Below are positions 33,115-40,210 of a DNA stretch of 40,210 nucleotides, in pieces (the stretch's first letter is position 1; each line of letters begins with the position of its first letter). Both the position numbers and the translations under genes were made by a program. The notes below the pieces were generated by a model. It was not told where the DNA came from. It did no database searches and saw only the letters and a list, made by a program, of their open reading frames with translations. The stretch is from Methylocystis silviterrae (lineage in GTDB: Bacteria > Pseudomonadota > Alphaproteobacteria > Rhizobiales > Beijerinckiaceae), in assembly GCF_013350005.1 (NCBI RefSeq), contig NZ_JABVWW010000024.1:1-40210 (forward strand), written 5' to 3'.

Positions 33115-34482
33115 ATGCGCACACATTCAACGACGCCCTTTGGGCGGCGGCCGCTGTCGCTCGCCATGGTGGCGGCGCAGGCGGCGACGCGGGATTTCGC
33201 GGCAAAACCGGACGCCTCGGAGACCGTCGTTCATAAATGGCGGCTGTTTCGGGCGCTCACGGAAGCCAAGGGCCCGCTCGGCGTCACCGACCGGGCGCTA
33301 TCGGTCCTGCACGCCTTGCTGAGCTTCCACCAGGAAACTGCGCTGACGTTGCCAGAGGCCGAAGGCAGGGAAGGCGGGGAGAGTGATTCGCCCGGCATCG
33401 TGGTGTTTCCGTCGAACCGGGAGCTCTCGATCCGCGCGCATGGCATGGCGCTGGCGACGCTGCGCCGGCATCTCGCTTCGCTTGTCGAGGCGGGGCTGAT
33501 CATCCGGCGGGACTCGCCGAACGGCAAACGTTTCGCGCGGCGGGGGCAGGGGGGCGAGATCGCGGAAGCCTTCGGCTTCGATCTGGCGCCGCTGATTGCG
33601 CGCGCGGCCGAGATCGAAAACCTCGCCGAAGAGTTGCGCGTCGAGAACCGCGCCATCGCTCTCCTGCGGGAACGCATCACGCTGGTCCGGCGCGACATCG
33701 TCAAGATGATCGAGACCGGCATGGAGGTGGGCGTTCGCTTCACGCCGCTGTCGATCAACGGGCAGGAGATCGGGGAGTGGGAAGGCCTTTACCGACATTC
33801 CCAGGCCCTTTCGGCACGCTATTCGCGCGGCCTCGGGCGCGCGGAACTGGAGGCTTTGGCGGGCGACTTGGCGGTCTTCGCGGCCGAAATCCAGAATCTA
33901 TTGGAAACTCACGTCAAACAGCAAAAAAGAAGCGCCAATGAGTCCCAGACTGAGCGCCATATACAGAATCAAATCACAAACATTCCTGATCTTGAACCTA
34001 GCCTTCCAGAAGGCAGGGCGGAATCGCCCGGGTCAATGCCAGAAGATCCCGAAGCCGAAAGGGCAGGGCCGTCAACAACCGAGGCGTCCCGTACCGGAAC
34101 GGGCGAGCGACAGGGGAGTTCGACACGAACCTATCCGCTCGGCATGGTGCTGCAAGCCTGTCCCGACATCGTCGATTACGGCAAGAACGGCGAGATTGCC
34201 TGCTGGCGCGATCTCATCGACGCTGCGGCGATCGTGCGCTCCGCGCTCGGCGTCTCGCCCGACGCCTGGAAACAGGCGCTCGACGTTTTGGGCGAGCATG
34301 ACAGCTCGATCGTCATTGCCGCAATCCTGCAGCGGGGCGAGGAAATCAAATCCGCCGGCGGCTATTTGCGGGTGCTGACCGGAAAGGCGCGGGCAGGGGA
34401 GTTTTCGCTGGGACCTGTGCTGATGGCGCTGCTGCGCGGCAAGGCCGCAAAGGCCGCGCGTGAACGGCGGCAAGCGGGATGA
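33115..34482 (+). CDS. repC: Replication initiator RepC
   Basis: A 455-residue RepC initiator. The N-terminal domain has WRLFRALTEAKGPLGVTDRA, FPSNRELSIRAHGMALATLRRHL and the winged-helix-like LVEAGLIIRRDSPNGKRF. A low-complexity acidic linker (about 270-340) precedes the C-terminal domain (YPLGMVLQACPDIVDYGKNG, ILQRGEEIKSAGGYLRVLT). RepC binds the origin inside its own gene and starts replication of the plasmid. Length and architecture are normal. The start is set by the weak GAGG site within the leader hairpin, and expression should be limiting. This is the firmest evidence that the element is a plasmid or chromid. Confidence 0.94.
   Translation: MRTHSTTPFGRRPLSLAMVAAQAATRDFAAKPDASETVVHKWRLFRALTEAKGPLGVTDRALSVLHALLSFHQETALTLPEAEGREGGESDSPGIVVFPSNRELSIRAHGMALATLRRHLASLVEAGLIIRRDSPNGKRFARRGQGGEIAEAFGFDLAPLIARAAEIENLAEELRVENRAIALLRERITLVRRDIVKMIETGMEVGVRFTPLSINGQEIGEWEGLYRHSQALSARYSRGLGRAELEALAGDLAVFAAEIQNLLETHVKQQKRSANESQTERHIQNQITNIPDLEPSLPEGRAESPGSMPEDPEAERAGPSTTEASRTGTGERQGSSTRTYPLGMVLQACPDIVDYGKNGEIACWRDLIDAAAIVRSALGVSPDAWKQALDVLGEHDSSIVIAAILQRGEEIKSAGGYLRVLTGKARAGEFSLGPVLMALLRGKAAKAARERRQAG
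33902..33998. other. Putative origin of replication within repC
   Basis: An A/T-rich stretch in an otherwise GC-rich gene, encoding the interdomain linker. In repABC plasmids the origin lies inside repC at such a stretch. No iteron repeats are evident; the call rests on composition and family knowledge. Confidence 0.45.
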
Positions 34483-34551
34483 TCAATTTGACGTGGGGTT
34501 GCTGCCGTGGATTTGGCGATTATCGTAGCCGATCGAGGGAGCGCGGACGCG

Positions 34552-34767
34552 ATGACCGATACGACGACCCAACTCGCCATCCTTTCCGATGCGCTGGTCA
34601 AAATCATCGAGCTTGGCCCGCTGGCGGCGGAGGGGAAAGCGTCGCCCGCCGATCTTTTGACCCGGTCGGGAGACATCGCCGCGCAGGCGCTGACCGCCGC
34701 CGCCACCTATGGTCAGTTGCCGCCATTCGCGGAGGCTTTGGCTCCTCAATCGGCCGACGACAGGTAA
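34552..34767 (+). CDS. Small protein downstream of repC, function unknown
   Basis: A 71-residue, helical, mildly acidic protein (TQLAILSDALVKIIELGPLA). Two starts are possible: ATG at 34552, with GAGGGAG 11 bases upstream, or GTG at 34507 with GGGG 8 bases upstream (86 residues). No family is recognised. It follows repC by 69 bases (24 if GTG is used) on the same strand and may be co-transcribed with the replicon. Confidence 0.5.
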   Translation: MTDTTTQLAILSDALVKIIELGPLAAEGKASPADLLTRSGDIAAQALTAAATYGQLPPFAEALAPQSADDR

Positions 34768-34850
34768 TGACACGCAGGCAGGCCTTGCGCGCGGAATTCG
34801 AGATCGTGATCGACGACGGCGTCATAGATTCCCTGCCGGCCAAGCCGTAA
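34767..34850 (+). CDS. Possible 27-residue protein coupled to the preceding gene
   Basis: An ATG overlapping the preceding stop (TAATG) opens a 27-codon frame beginning MTRRQALRAEFEIVIDDGVI. AGG lies 3 bases upstream. Its basic-then-acidic composition is gene-like but the length is too short to be certain. Nothing else occupies the gap. Confidence 0.3.
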   Translation: MTRRQALRAEFEIVIDDGVIDSLPAKP

Positions 34851-34857
34851 TTTGGGC

Positions 34858-35111
34858 TCAGCCGGGGAGGGGATACGCTTTGGCGAAGTGCACGGCCGCG
34901 GCTAAAGCTTCACGCGGCATATCAGGGTTCTCCGCGGCGATGTCGTCGAGACAGTCGCCGTTCAATAACCGCGCGTCGACGGTAAAAGGGCAGTGATGCG
35001 TATGCCTTTGATGACGGGTGCGCCGCCCTTGATTCCTAGAACGCTTTCGATCCACGCATCGACTTTGTCTGGGCGAACCAATCCTGTAATTTCGTAGGTG
35101 AGTTGGGTCAT
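34858..35111 (-). pseudogene. Frameshifted DUF433-like antitoxin
   Basis: The N-terminal half (MTQLTYEITGLVRPDKVDAW, then GGAPVIKGIRIT) matches the DUF433 family. After KGIRIT the frame stops within nine residues, while another frame continues with ARLLNGDCLDDIAAENPDMP and REALAAAVHFAKAYPLPG, the expected C-terminal half. An insertion or small indel near 34985-34997 (CCCTTTTACC on the minus strand) explains the break. DUF433 proteins are antitoxins for DUF5615 PIN-like toxins; no such toxin is visible downstream. The ATG overlaps the HTH gene's stop as ATGA, so the remnant would still be translated. Confidence 0.65.
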
Positions 35112-35455
35112 GCGGCTTTGTCGGACCGGCTCGAGCGCCGGCGGGTCACGGTCTTCGCAAGACCTGCCTCCTTGATCACCAGGGCCGGATCGCGTGCAAG
35201 AATCCGCACCAACATGCCGGCGGCGCCGGACGGCGAACGTTCGCCACGTTCCCATTTGCGCACGGTCCCCAGAGACGCGCCGGTGACCTTTGCGAATTCT
35301 TCCTGCGTCAGTCCCGCCTTAAGACGGGTTTCCGCGATGAAGGAGCGATCGACCTTGACGCGATGCGCGCGCGCACCGGGGCTTTTACGCCCCTTCGCAT
35401 AGGCCAGAGCATCTTCGAGGCCCGCGATCAGCTTACCGAAATCCTTGTCGTCCAT
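35108..35455 (-). CDS. HigA-like antitoxin (XRE family)
   Basis: A 115-residue protein with the HigA C-terminal HTH: RSFIAETRLKAGLTQEEFAK, then GASLGTVRKWERGERSPSG and AAGMLVRILARDPALVI. The N-terminal 45 residues should bind the toxin encoded 4 bases upstream. The toxin-first order is typical for higBA. It should neutralise the toxin and repress the promoter through the palindrome at 35818-35834. The start at 35455 is decided by the MDDKDFGKLIAGLEDALA segment and by close spacing; the longer frame to 35542 overlaps the toxin gene. Confidence 0.88.
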   Translation of the reverse strand: MDDKDFGKLIAGLEDALAYAKGRKSPGARAHRVKVDRSFIAETRLKAGLTQEEFAKVTGASLGTVRKWERGERSPSGAAGMLVRILARDPALVIKEAGLAKTVTRRRSSRSDKAA

Positions 35456-35459
35456 AGCG

Positions 35460-35807
35460 CTACCTCCCGAACTGAGCGCGAATTGCCGTGGTGAGCGCCG
35501 TCGCCGCCTTGCGTTGCCTGGAGTCGAGATCGCCTTGCACATTCTTGGCGTAGACCGCGATGAGAAACACCGGCATGTCTGCGTCGTGAAAGAAGGTGAT
35601 GAGCCGCGCTCCGCCTCTCTTTCCCCGGCCTTTCAGCGGAATGCGAACTTTTCGCAAGCCGCCGGTGCCTGGGACCACGTCTCCAGCTTGAGGATCGGCA
35701 GCGATCGTGTTGACCACGTCGATCCTTTCGGCTTCGTCCATCAATTGCACCGCGTCGGCCAGATAGGGCGCCGTCTCGACAACGGTGATCAGCGACGCGC
35801 TTTTCAT
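35460..35807 (-). CDS. RelE/HigB-family toxin
   Basis: A 115-residue type II toxin of the RelE/HigB superfamily (COG4737-like). Characteristic features are PGTGGLRKVRIPLKGRGKRG (strand and basic loop), then GARLITFFHDADMPVFLIAVY and AKNVQGDLDSRQRKAA. It would cleave mRNA at the ribosome when the antitoxin is lost, so it stabilises the plasmid. The start at 35807 (MKSASLITVV) is preferred to the TTG at 35816. No frameshift or truncation is visible, unlike the pair at 28.6-29.2 kb. Confidence 0.86.
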   Translation of the reverse strand: MKSASLITVVETAPYLADAVQLMDEAERIDVVNTIAADPQAGDVVPGTGGLRKVRIPLKGRGKRGGARLITFFHDADMPVFLIAVYAKNVQGDLDSRQRKAATALTTAIRAQFGR

Positions 35808-35817
35808 CGGTCGCAAT

Positions 35818-35834
35818 ATACCCCAAAGGGGTAT
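35818..35834 (-). promoter_or_regulatory. Palindromic operator of the toxin-antitoxin pair
   Basis: A perfect 7-base inverted repeat, ATACCCC-AAA-GGGGTAT, lies 10 bases before the toxin start. A/T-rich sequence next to it (TATATT on the minus strand) could be the -10. The likely binder is the HigA-like protein, giving autoregulation. Confidence 0.7.
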
Positions 35835-35905
35835 TTAGACAAGTGGTCGCCGCGGCGATCTTATCGCGGGCGCACCGCAGCGAAGGACGATGCGAACGCC
35901 CTCGG

Positions 35906-36979
35906 TTACAACCCGGCGGCCTTGGTGAGATTGACTCTGAAACGATCGCGTTTGCGCTGGTAGCGCCGAGTCATCTCGGGGGAGGCGTGACCGAGATGTT
36001 TTTGCACATGCGCCTCTTCGATTTGCGCAGACGAGGCAAGCCCGGCCCGCAGCGAATGGCCGCCGAAGGCAAGCCGTCGTTCGCCTTCGGTCAGATCGCC
36101 GCGAATGCCGGCGGCGAGGGCGGTTTTCTGCACCAGTCTGGCGACATGCTTGTCCGTCAGACGGCTGGCGGAAACGCCGCCATTCTTGCGCGCGATCGGG
36201 CGGAAGAGGGGGCCCTGGCTTATTCGGCCGAGCCGCAACCAGGTCTCGAGCAGCGCGACGGGACAGGTCTCGGGACGCGAGCCGCGGCCGATTTCGACCT
36301 CGCGCCAGCCGGTCTTGCCGGAAATCTGCAGCACCGCGCCGCCGTCGTTTTTGCTGGCGCTCGAAACATCGACGCCAGAGGGAAAAATCTCGATCCAGCC
36401 GGTTCCATCTTCGGTTTGGTCGGGGCCGCAATCGAGCCCGACGATCTCGGAGCGGCGCAGACCGCCGGAAAAACCGATCGCCAAAATGGCGCGGTCGCGT
36501 ATCCCGCGCAGATCCATCTCGAGGACGCTGAGCATCGCCAGCAGTTCATCGGCGAAGATCGCTTCTTTTTGGAGAGGGGGGCGGCCATGGGCGCGGCGAA
36601 TGCCGGCGAGCACCGTCGAAATATGCCGGTCGCTCGTGTCGAGCGGCTCGCCGCGCTGGCGGTAATGCCAACAAATGCCAGCGAGCCGCCGCTCTAAAGT
36701 AGCGACTGAAACCGGCTCCCGGCCCCGAACTCCATCCATGCAGGCGGCGAGATAGAGGCCGACGGTTTGCGGGTCCGGGGGCAGGGGGTCGAAGCCTTGC
36801 CGGCGCAGCCAGGCCGAAAATTGCCGCCAATCGCCGTCGTAAGCGCGTCTGGTGTTGTCGGAGCGGGCGTTGCGGGCGTAGTCGCGGGCTTTTTCGGAAA
36901 GCGCAGAGAGATGGGGGGAGGGGGGACGCTCTGTGAGGGGCGCCTGGCCGCTCTCGAACGGGTCGTCGATGTCAGCCAT
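35906..36979 (-). CDS. Tyrosine recombinase/integrase
   Basis: A 357-residue phage-type integrase. The SAM-like N-terminal domain spans about 25-125; the catalytic core has Arg175/176 in SGGLRRSEIVG, His308-x-x-Arg311 in GGHSLRAG, His331 in HLGHASPEMTRRYQR and the nucleophile Tyr340. All catalytic residues are present. It could resolve plasmid multimers or integrate a gene cassette. The start at 36979 (MADIDDPFES) is preferred; an upstream frame to 37093 would begin inside the neighbouring transposon end. It is divergent from tniA and next to the toxin-antitoxin genes, with no partner recombination site recognised. Confidence 0.88.
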   Translation of the reverse strand: MADIDDPFESGQAPLTERPPSPHLSALSEKARDYARNARSDNTRRAYDGDWRQFSAWLRRQGFDPLPPDPQTVGLYLAACMDGVRGREPVSVATLERRLAGICWHYRQRGEPLDTSDRHISTVLAGIRRAHGRPPLQKEAIFADELLAMLSVLEMDLRGIRDRAILAIGFSGGLRRSEIVGLDCGPDQTEDGTGWIEIFPSGVDVSSASKNDGGAVLQISGKTGWREVEIGRGSRPETCPVALLETWLRLGRISQGPLFRPIARKNGGVSASRLTDKHVARLVQKTALAAGIRGDLTEGERRLAFGGHSLRAGLASSAQIEEAHVQKHLGHASPEMTRRYQRKRDRFRVNLTKAAGL

Positions 36980-37190
36980 CTCGTGCTCTTTTGGCTCCCG
37001 GTTTGAGATCCCGCGCCGTTCGAACGGAAAAATCCGACGCCTCGGCAGGCTGGCGGAGGGTGTTTTCGATCTTTTCGCCCTGTCGTTTTGCACAATTTGT
37101 TGGACTCCAAGCCATTGAAATGCCCCGAATCGGCTTGAGCTTTATTGCGTGGATTCTGCCTTATTCGCTGGAATTTTTCACCCTCAATAG

Positions 37191-37679
37191 GTGGACGGCG
37201 TGGCGAAGCGGATCGACAAGCTCGGCGCTGATGACGCGCTCTGGCGCGTCGCGATGGCGCGTGCGGAAACGATCCGCCCACTGATCGCCGCCGGAACGCT
37301 CAAAGCCGGCGTCATTGCTGACGCCTGCAGGAAGCTCGGGGTCCGACGGGCGCGACTCTATGCGCTGATCGAGCAGTTCCGCGAAGCGCCCGTCACCAGT
37401 TCGCTGTTGCCCGCGCGACGCGGTCCGCGGGAAGGATCGAGCCGGCTGACGCCGGAGCAGGACGCCTTGATCGGCGAGGCGATTTTGCAATTCTACCGCA
37501 CGCGCCAAAAGCCGAGCGTGAACGCGTTGCGACGGCATTTACGACAGTTATGCCAGGCGAAAGCGCGCCTGTTCCATCCTGGAATGCGATCAAGGCGCGG
37601 GTGGCGCGCGCCGACGAACGCCTTTTGCTGCGCGACCGGGAGGGGGCGGCGGCGGCCCGCGCCCGTTTCTCGCCGGTGA
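37191..37679 (+). CDS. tniA: TniA transposase, N-terminal part (frame 1 of a split gene)
   Basis: The first 120 residues (about 37191-37555) are the DNA-binding N-terminus of TniA: DALWRVAMARAETIRPLIAA, then GVRRARLYALIEQFR, a helix-turn-helix region, and QKPSVNALRRHLRQL. After LRQLCQ the correct protein continues in another frame (see 37550), and this frame continues as meaningless Arg-rich sequence to its stop at 37679. The start is probably GTG at 37200, preceded by AGGTGG, rather than GTG at 37191. As it stands the gene would not yield a full transposase unless frameshifting occurs. Confidence 0.7.
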   Translation: MDGVAKRIDKLGADDALWRVAMARAETIRPLIAAGTLKAGVIADACRKLGVRRARLYALIEQFREAPVTSSLLPARRGPREGSSRLTPEQDALIGEAILQFYRTRQKPSVNALRRHLRQLCQAKARLFHPGMRSRRGWRAPTNAFCCATGRGRRRPAPVSRR

Positions 37680-38845
37680 TCGGCGAATATCATGCAAACC
37701 ATGCGCTTGAGGTCGTTCAAATCGACCACACCAAAATCGACGTCTTTGTCGTTGACGCCGAGCATCGCCAGCCGCTCCAGCGACCATGGCTGACGCTGGC
37801 GATCGATGTGGCGAGCCGCATGGTGACCGGCTTTTACGTTTCGCTTGAAGCGCCGTCGTCGACATCGGTCGCGTTGGCGATCCAGCACATGACGTTTCCG
37901 AAGGCGTCCTGGCTCACGGCGCGGGAAATCCCCGGGGAATGGCCGGTTTCTGGCCTCCCCGAGGCGATCCATCTCGACAACGCCAAGGAATTCAGAGCGC
38001 GCGCCTTGACGCGCGGCTGCGACGAGCATGGCGTGCGGCTGATTCACCGACCGGTCGCGCGTCCGCATTATGGCGGACATATCGAGCGGCTGATCGGCAC
38101 GATGATGAGCGCCGTTCATCTGCTGCCCGGCACGACATTCTCGAATGTCGCGGATCTCGGCGACTACGACGCCGCCAAGCACGCGACCATGACGCTCGAC
38201 GAACTGGAGCGCTGGCTGGCGTTGGAAGTGATCCGCTATCACGACAGCGTGCACAGCGCATTGAAACTGCCGCCTCGCGCGGGATGGCGGGAAATGCTGG
38301 CGGCGCGGCCGGCGCCGATCGCGCATCCCGCCGATCCGGCCGGCTTCCTCCTCGACTTTCTTCCCTTCGAGGAACGCCTCATTCGGCGCGACGGCGTGCG
38401 ACTGTTTGATCTGCGCTATTGGGATGACGTTCTCAGTCCCTGGGCGGGGCGCCTGCGCCGACGGCTCAGGGTCAAATACGATCCGCGCGATCTCTCGACA
38501 GTCTTCGTCGAGGATCCTGACGGCGGCCATTGGCCGGTGCGCACCGCCAATCTGAGCCGACCACGGATTACGCTGGCGGAACTGAAACTGGCGCAAGGCG
38601 CTCTGAAAGCGCGTGGCCAAGCGCTTGTCGACGAGCAGCTGATTTTCGAAACGGTCGAACAACAACGCGCGCTTGTCGCTTCGGCGTCAGCGGCCACGCG
38701 GTCGGCGCGTCGTCAAGCCGAACGTCGGGCGCGCGCCTTGGCGGCTTCGGGACAGGCGACCGCGTCGACGACAGGGGCAAGCGCCAACCCCGATGCGGAT
38801 AATTTTGACGACGTCCTGCCGCTGGCGATGGAGGAATGGTCATGA
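37550..38845 (+). CDS. tniA: TniA transposase, catalytic part (frame 2 of a split gene)
   Basis: A 431-residue frame carrying the rve/DDE integrase domain: Asp59 in VVQIDHTKID, Asp143 in AIHLDNAKEF and Glu179 in HYGGHIERL. The last two are 35 residues apart (D35E). The C-terminal domain (YWDDVLSPWAGRLRRR, VEDPDGGHWPV) is typical of TniA/Mu-type transposases. The N-terminal DNA-binding part is encoded at 37191 in another frame; only one base separates the two frames at about 37553-37556. The stop overlaps tniB (ATGA). It is an element of the same family as TnsB. Confidence 0.85.
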   Translation: MPGESAPVPSWNAIKARVARADERLLLRDREGAAAARARFSPVIGEYHANHALEVVQIDHTKIDVFVVDAEHRQPLQRPWLTLAIDVASRMVTGFYVSLEAPSSTSVALAIQHMTFPKASWLTAREIPGEWPVSGLPEAIHLDNAKEFRARALTRGCDEHGVRLIHRPVARPHYGGHIERLIGTMMSAVHLLPGTTFSNVADLGDYDAAKHATMTLDELERWLALEVIRYHDSVHSALKLPPRAGWREMLAARPAPIAHPADPAGFLLDFLPFEERLIRRDGVRLFDLRYWDDVLSPWAGRLRRRLRVKYDPRDLSTVFVEDPDGGHWPVRTANLSRPRITLAELKLAQGALKARGQALVDEQLIFETVEQQRALVASASAATRSARRQAERRARALAASGQATASTTGASANPDADNFDDVLPLAMEEWS

Positions 38846-39774
38846 GCGCGATCGGGGAGGGCGATTACGCCCACATTCTACCAGCCTATCGCACGAAGGC
38901 GGCGCTCTCCGACGCCGAGCGGATCGCATGGATCAGGTCGGATCGCTGGATCGAGACGGCCCAGGCGAAGGCCGTGCTCGCGCGGCTCGAGGATTTGCTG
39001 ACCTATCCGCCGCGCGATCGCATGCCTTGCCTACTGATCTATGGCGACACCGGCATGGGAAAGACCAAGATAATCCGCAAATTCCTGCGGGCGCATCCGC
39101 CGCGTTTCGATGGCAAGATTGGCGTGACGGCGACGCCCGTGGCGGCGATGCAAATGCCGGCGGAGCCGATTGAGCGCGACGTCTACGGCGAACTCTTGAG
39201 CACGCTCCAGGCGCCGACTCCGGTCGAGGCGACGACCCACCGGCTGAAAGAAACCTGCCGCGGGCTGCTCAAGACTCTCGGCGTCCGCCTACTGATCATC
39301 GACGAGGTTCACGCCATGCTTGCCGGCACGTTTCGGCAGCAGCGGATTTTCCTGAACGCCATTCGTTTTCTGGCGAATGATCTGCGGGCGCCGCTCGTCT
39401 GCGCCGGAACCGACCTCGCCCGTCAGGCGCTGTTGACCGACCCGCAGCTTGCCGAGCGTTTCGAGGCGTTTCATCTTGATCGCTGGCGGAATGACCGGCA
39501 TTTGGCGGAGCTTCTGATCAGCCTCGCCGGGCTGCTGCCGCTGCGCCGTCCGTCGATGTTGCACACCGCCGAAGTCAGGCGACGGGTGCTCGACATGACC
39601 GATGGCGTGACGGTGCGCATTTTTCGACTCGTTGAGAGCCTGGCGATCGAAGCGATCCGTTCGCAGGAGGAACGGATCACGGCGCAAAGCTTCGACGCTC
39701 CCGACCTCGTTCTGCCGCTCGTGGCGATGACGCGGAATGTCGAGACGCGCCTGATGCGGTCGGCGGGCCGATGA
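38842..39774 (+). CDS. tniB: TniB, ATP-binding transposition regulator
   Basis: A 310-residue AAA+ protein (TnsC/MuB-like) with Walker A GDTGMGKT (68-75) and Walker B LLIIDE (150-155), then VHAMLAGTFRQQRIFLNAI and CAGTD (sensor-like). It activates TniA and selects target DNA. The start at 38842 follows GGAGG by 8 bases and overlaps the tniA stop as ATGA; an ATG two codons upstream is less likely. The stop overlaps tniQ as ATGA. No damage is visible, in contrast with tniA. Confidence 0.9.
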   Translation: MSAIGEGDYAHILPAYRTKAALSDAERIAWIRSDRWIETAQAKAVLARLEDLLTYPPRDRMPCLLIYGDTGMGKTKIIRKFLRAHPPRFDGKIGVTATPVAAMQMPAEPIERDVYGELLSTLQAPTPVEATTHRLKETCRGLLKTLGVRLLIIDEVHAMLAGTFRQQRIFLNAIRFLANDLRAPLVCAGTDLARQALLTDPQLAERFEAFHLDRWRNDRHLAELLISLAGLLPLRRPSMLHTAEVRRRVLDMTDGVTVRIFRLVESLAIEAIRSQEERITAQSFDAPDLVLPLVAMTRNVETRLMRSAGR

Positions 39775-40210
39775 GGCGGCGCCTTCCGATCGCGCCGCGT
39801 CCCTATGCCGACGAGCTCTTGTCGTCGTGGCAGGGACGGGTCGCTTGCCGCTATGGGATAACCCGCGAGGCGCTCGGGCGTTGGGCCGGCCTCTCGCCTC
39901 AGCACGCCGCGCCGGGCGGTTTCGTGGCGGCGGATTATGCGCCGACGGGGGAGGTCCTGGCGGCCTGGTCGCGAGCCTGTCGGCTCGATCCGGCGCGCAT
40001 TGACGATCTCGCTTTGCGCCGATCCGGGCGCACGCTCGACCGCTATGTCTGGCCGCATGAAGCGGGCGGCGTCTTTGTCGGCTACGCGTTTTGTCCGGCT
40101 TGTCTCGAAGAGGATGCGGCGGCCGGCCGCGACCAATATTTTCGGCGGCGCTGGCTGCAGATCGAGGCGCTGCTTTGCGAGCGTCACGACCGCCTTCTCG
40201 TCGAAGCCTG
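39771..40210 (+). CDS. tniQ: TniQ, target-selection protein (partial, runs off the window)
   Basis: The first 146 residues of TniQ: LPIAPRPYADELLSSWQGRV, the signature start of the family, and a zinc-binding region with CPAC, then a tryptophan and C-x-x-H (CERHD). TniQ/TnsD-like proteins direct insertion to preferred sites together with TniB. The ATG overlaps the tniB stop. The frame is open to the window edge. Its missing C-terminus and whatever cargo follows cannot be described. Confidence 0.88.
   Translation, partial: MRRRLPIAPRPYADELLSSWQGRVACRYGITREALGRWAGLSPQHAAPGGFVAADYAPTGEVLAAWSRACRLDPARIDDLALRRSGRTLDRYVWPHEAGGVFVGYAFCPACLEEDAAAGRDQYFRRRWLQIEALLCERHDRLLVEA

Larger units (their letters stand above)
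37081..40210 (+). mobile_element. Tn402/Tn5053-like (Tni) transposon, left part only
   Basis: tniA-tniB-tniQ lie in a tight operon, in the order typical of Tni elements. A candidate left end starts TGTCGTTTTGCACAA at 37081, matching the TGTCR start of Tn402-like termini. It is followed by the imperfect repeat TTATTGCGTGGATTCT (37142-37157) and TTATTCGCTGGAATTT (37161-37176), as expected for transposase-binding sites. The right end, cargo and target duplication lie beyond the window, so limits are provisional. Confidence 0.7.

Noticed and set aside
37493-38665. A 390-codon minus-strand frame opposite tniA.
   Set aside because: Antisense to the conserved DDE domain and without family features.
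1-40210. CRISPR arrays, rRNA or tRNA genes.
   Set aside because: No regularly spaced direct repeats and no complete structural RNA pattern were seen when reading both strands.

Overview
The window looks like part of a repABC-type plasmid (or chromid) from a GC-rich alphaproteobacterium, most likely order Hyphomicrobiales (Rhizobiales). The basis is a complete repA-repB-repC operon with its antisense RNA and two parS sites, a VirB-type transfer apparatus, and accessory families common on rhizobial and methylotroph plasmids. A Methylocystis-like or Methylosinus-like host is a guess that the window alone cannot prove.

Layout. 1-4.5 kb (minus strand): virB1-virB2-virB3-virB4 and the start of a further exported VirB-cluster protein, all overlapping or nearly so, encoding pilin, wall-opening enzyme and ATPase of a type IV secretion system. 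4.7-7.8 kb (plus): five small membrane or exported proteins, including a lysozyme-like protein and a thermonuclease-fold protein with altered active-site positions, probably accessory to transfer. 7.8-8.7 kb: a zinc-finger/Toprim primase-like protein. 8.9-12.7 kb: a two-gene unit, a calcineurin-like phosphoesterase overlapping a GHKL (Hsp90-like) ATPase. It is compositionally unlike its neighbours and is the best candidate here for an undescribed defence or nucleic-acid surveillance system. 13-22.7 kb: plasmid backbone, with a tandem-HTH regulator, a small unknown gene, a ParB-like protein, a small unknown protein, a 1481-residue methyltransferase-strawberry-notch helicase and a second Toprim protein. 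Two genes here are preceded by look-alike hairpin leaders with a compensatory base change.

22.8-26.4 kb (minus): an ABC three-component (ABC-3C) conflict system: Rad50-like ATPase with a CPVC hook, middle component, and a component with a Cap4/DUF4297-like nuclease motif pattern. 26.9-29.2 kb: a DUF6880 protein, then a HigA-like antitoxin whose toxin partner is broken. 29.6-34.5 kb: a DUF2493 (SLOG) protein and the repABC replicon with parS sites, antisense RNA and a hairpin that buries the repC ribosome binding site. 34.5-36.0 kb: small ORFs, a frameshifted DUF433 gene and an intact toxin-antitoxin pair with a palindromic operator. 36-40.2 kb: a tyrosine recombinase, then the left part of a Tn402/Tn5053-like transposon (tniA with a frameshift, tniB, tniQ running off the window).

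Together: RepABC and ParB-like proteins replicate and segregate the element, the VirB apparatus transfers it, the toxin-antitoxin pair stabilises it, and two conflict-system candidates may protect the element or its host. The recombinase and Tni element show that it collects cargo.
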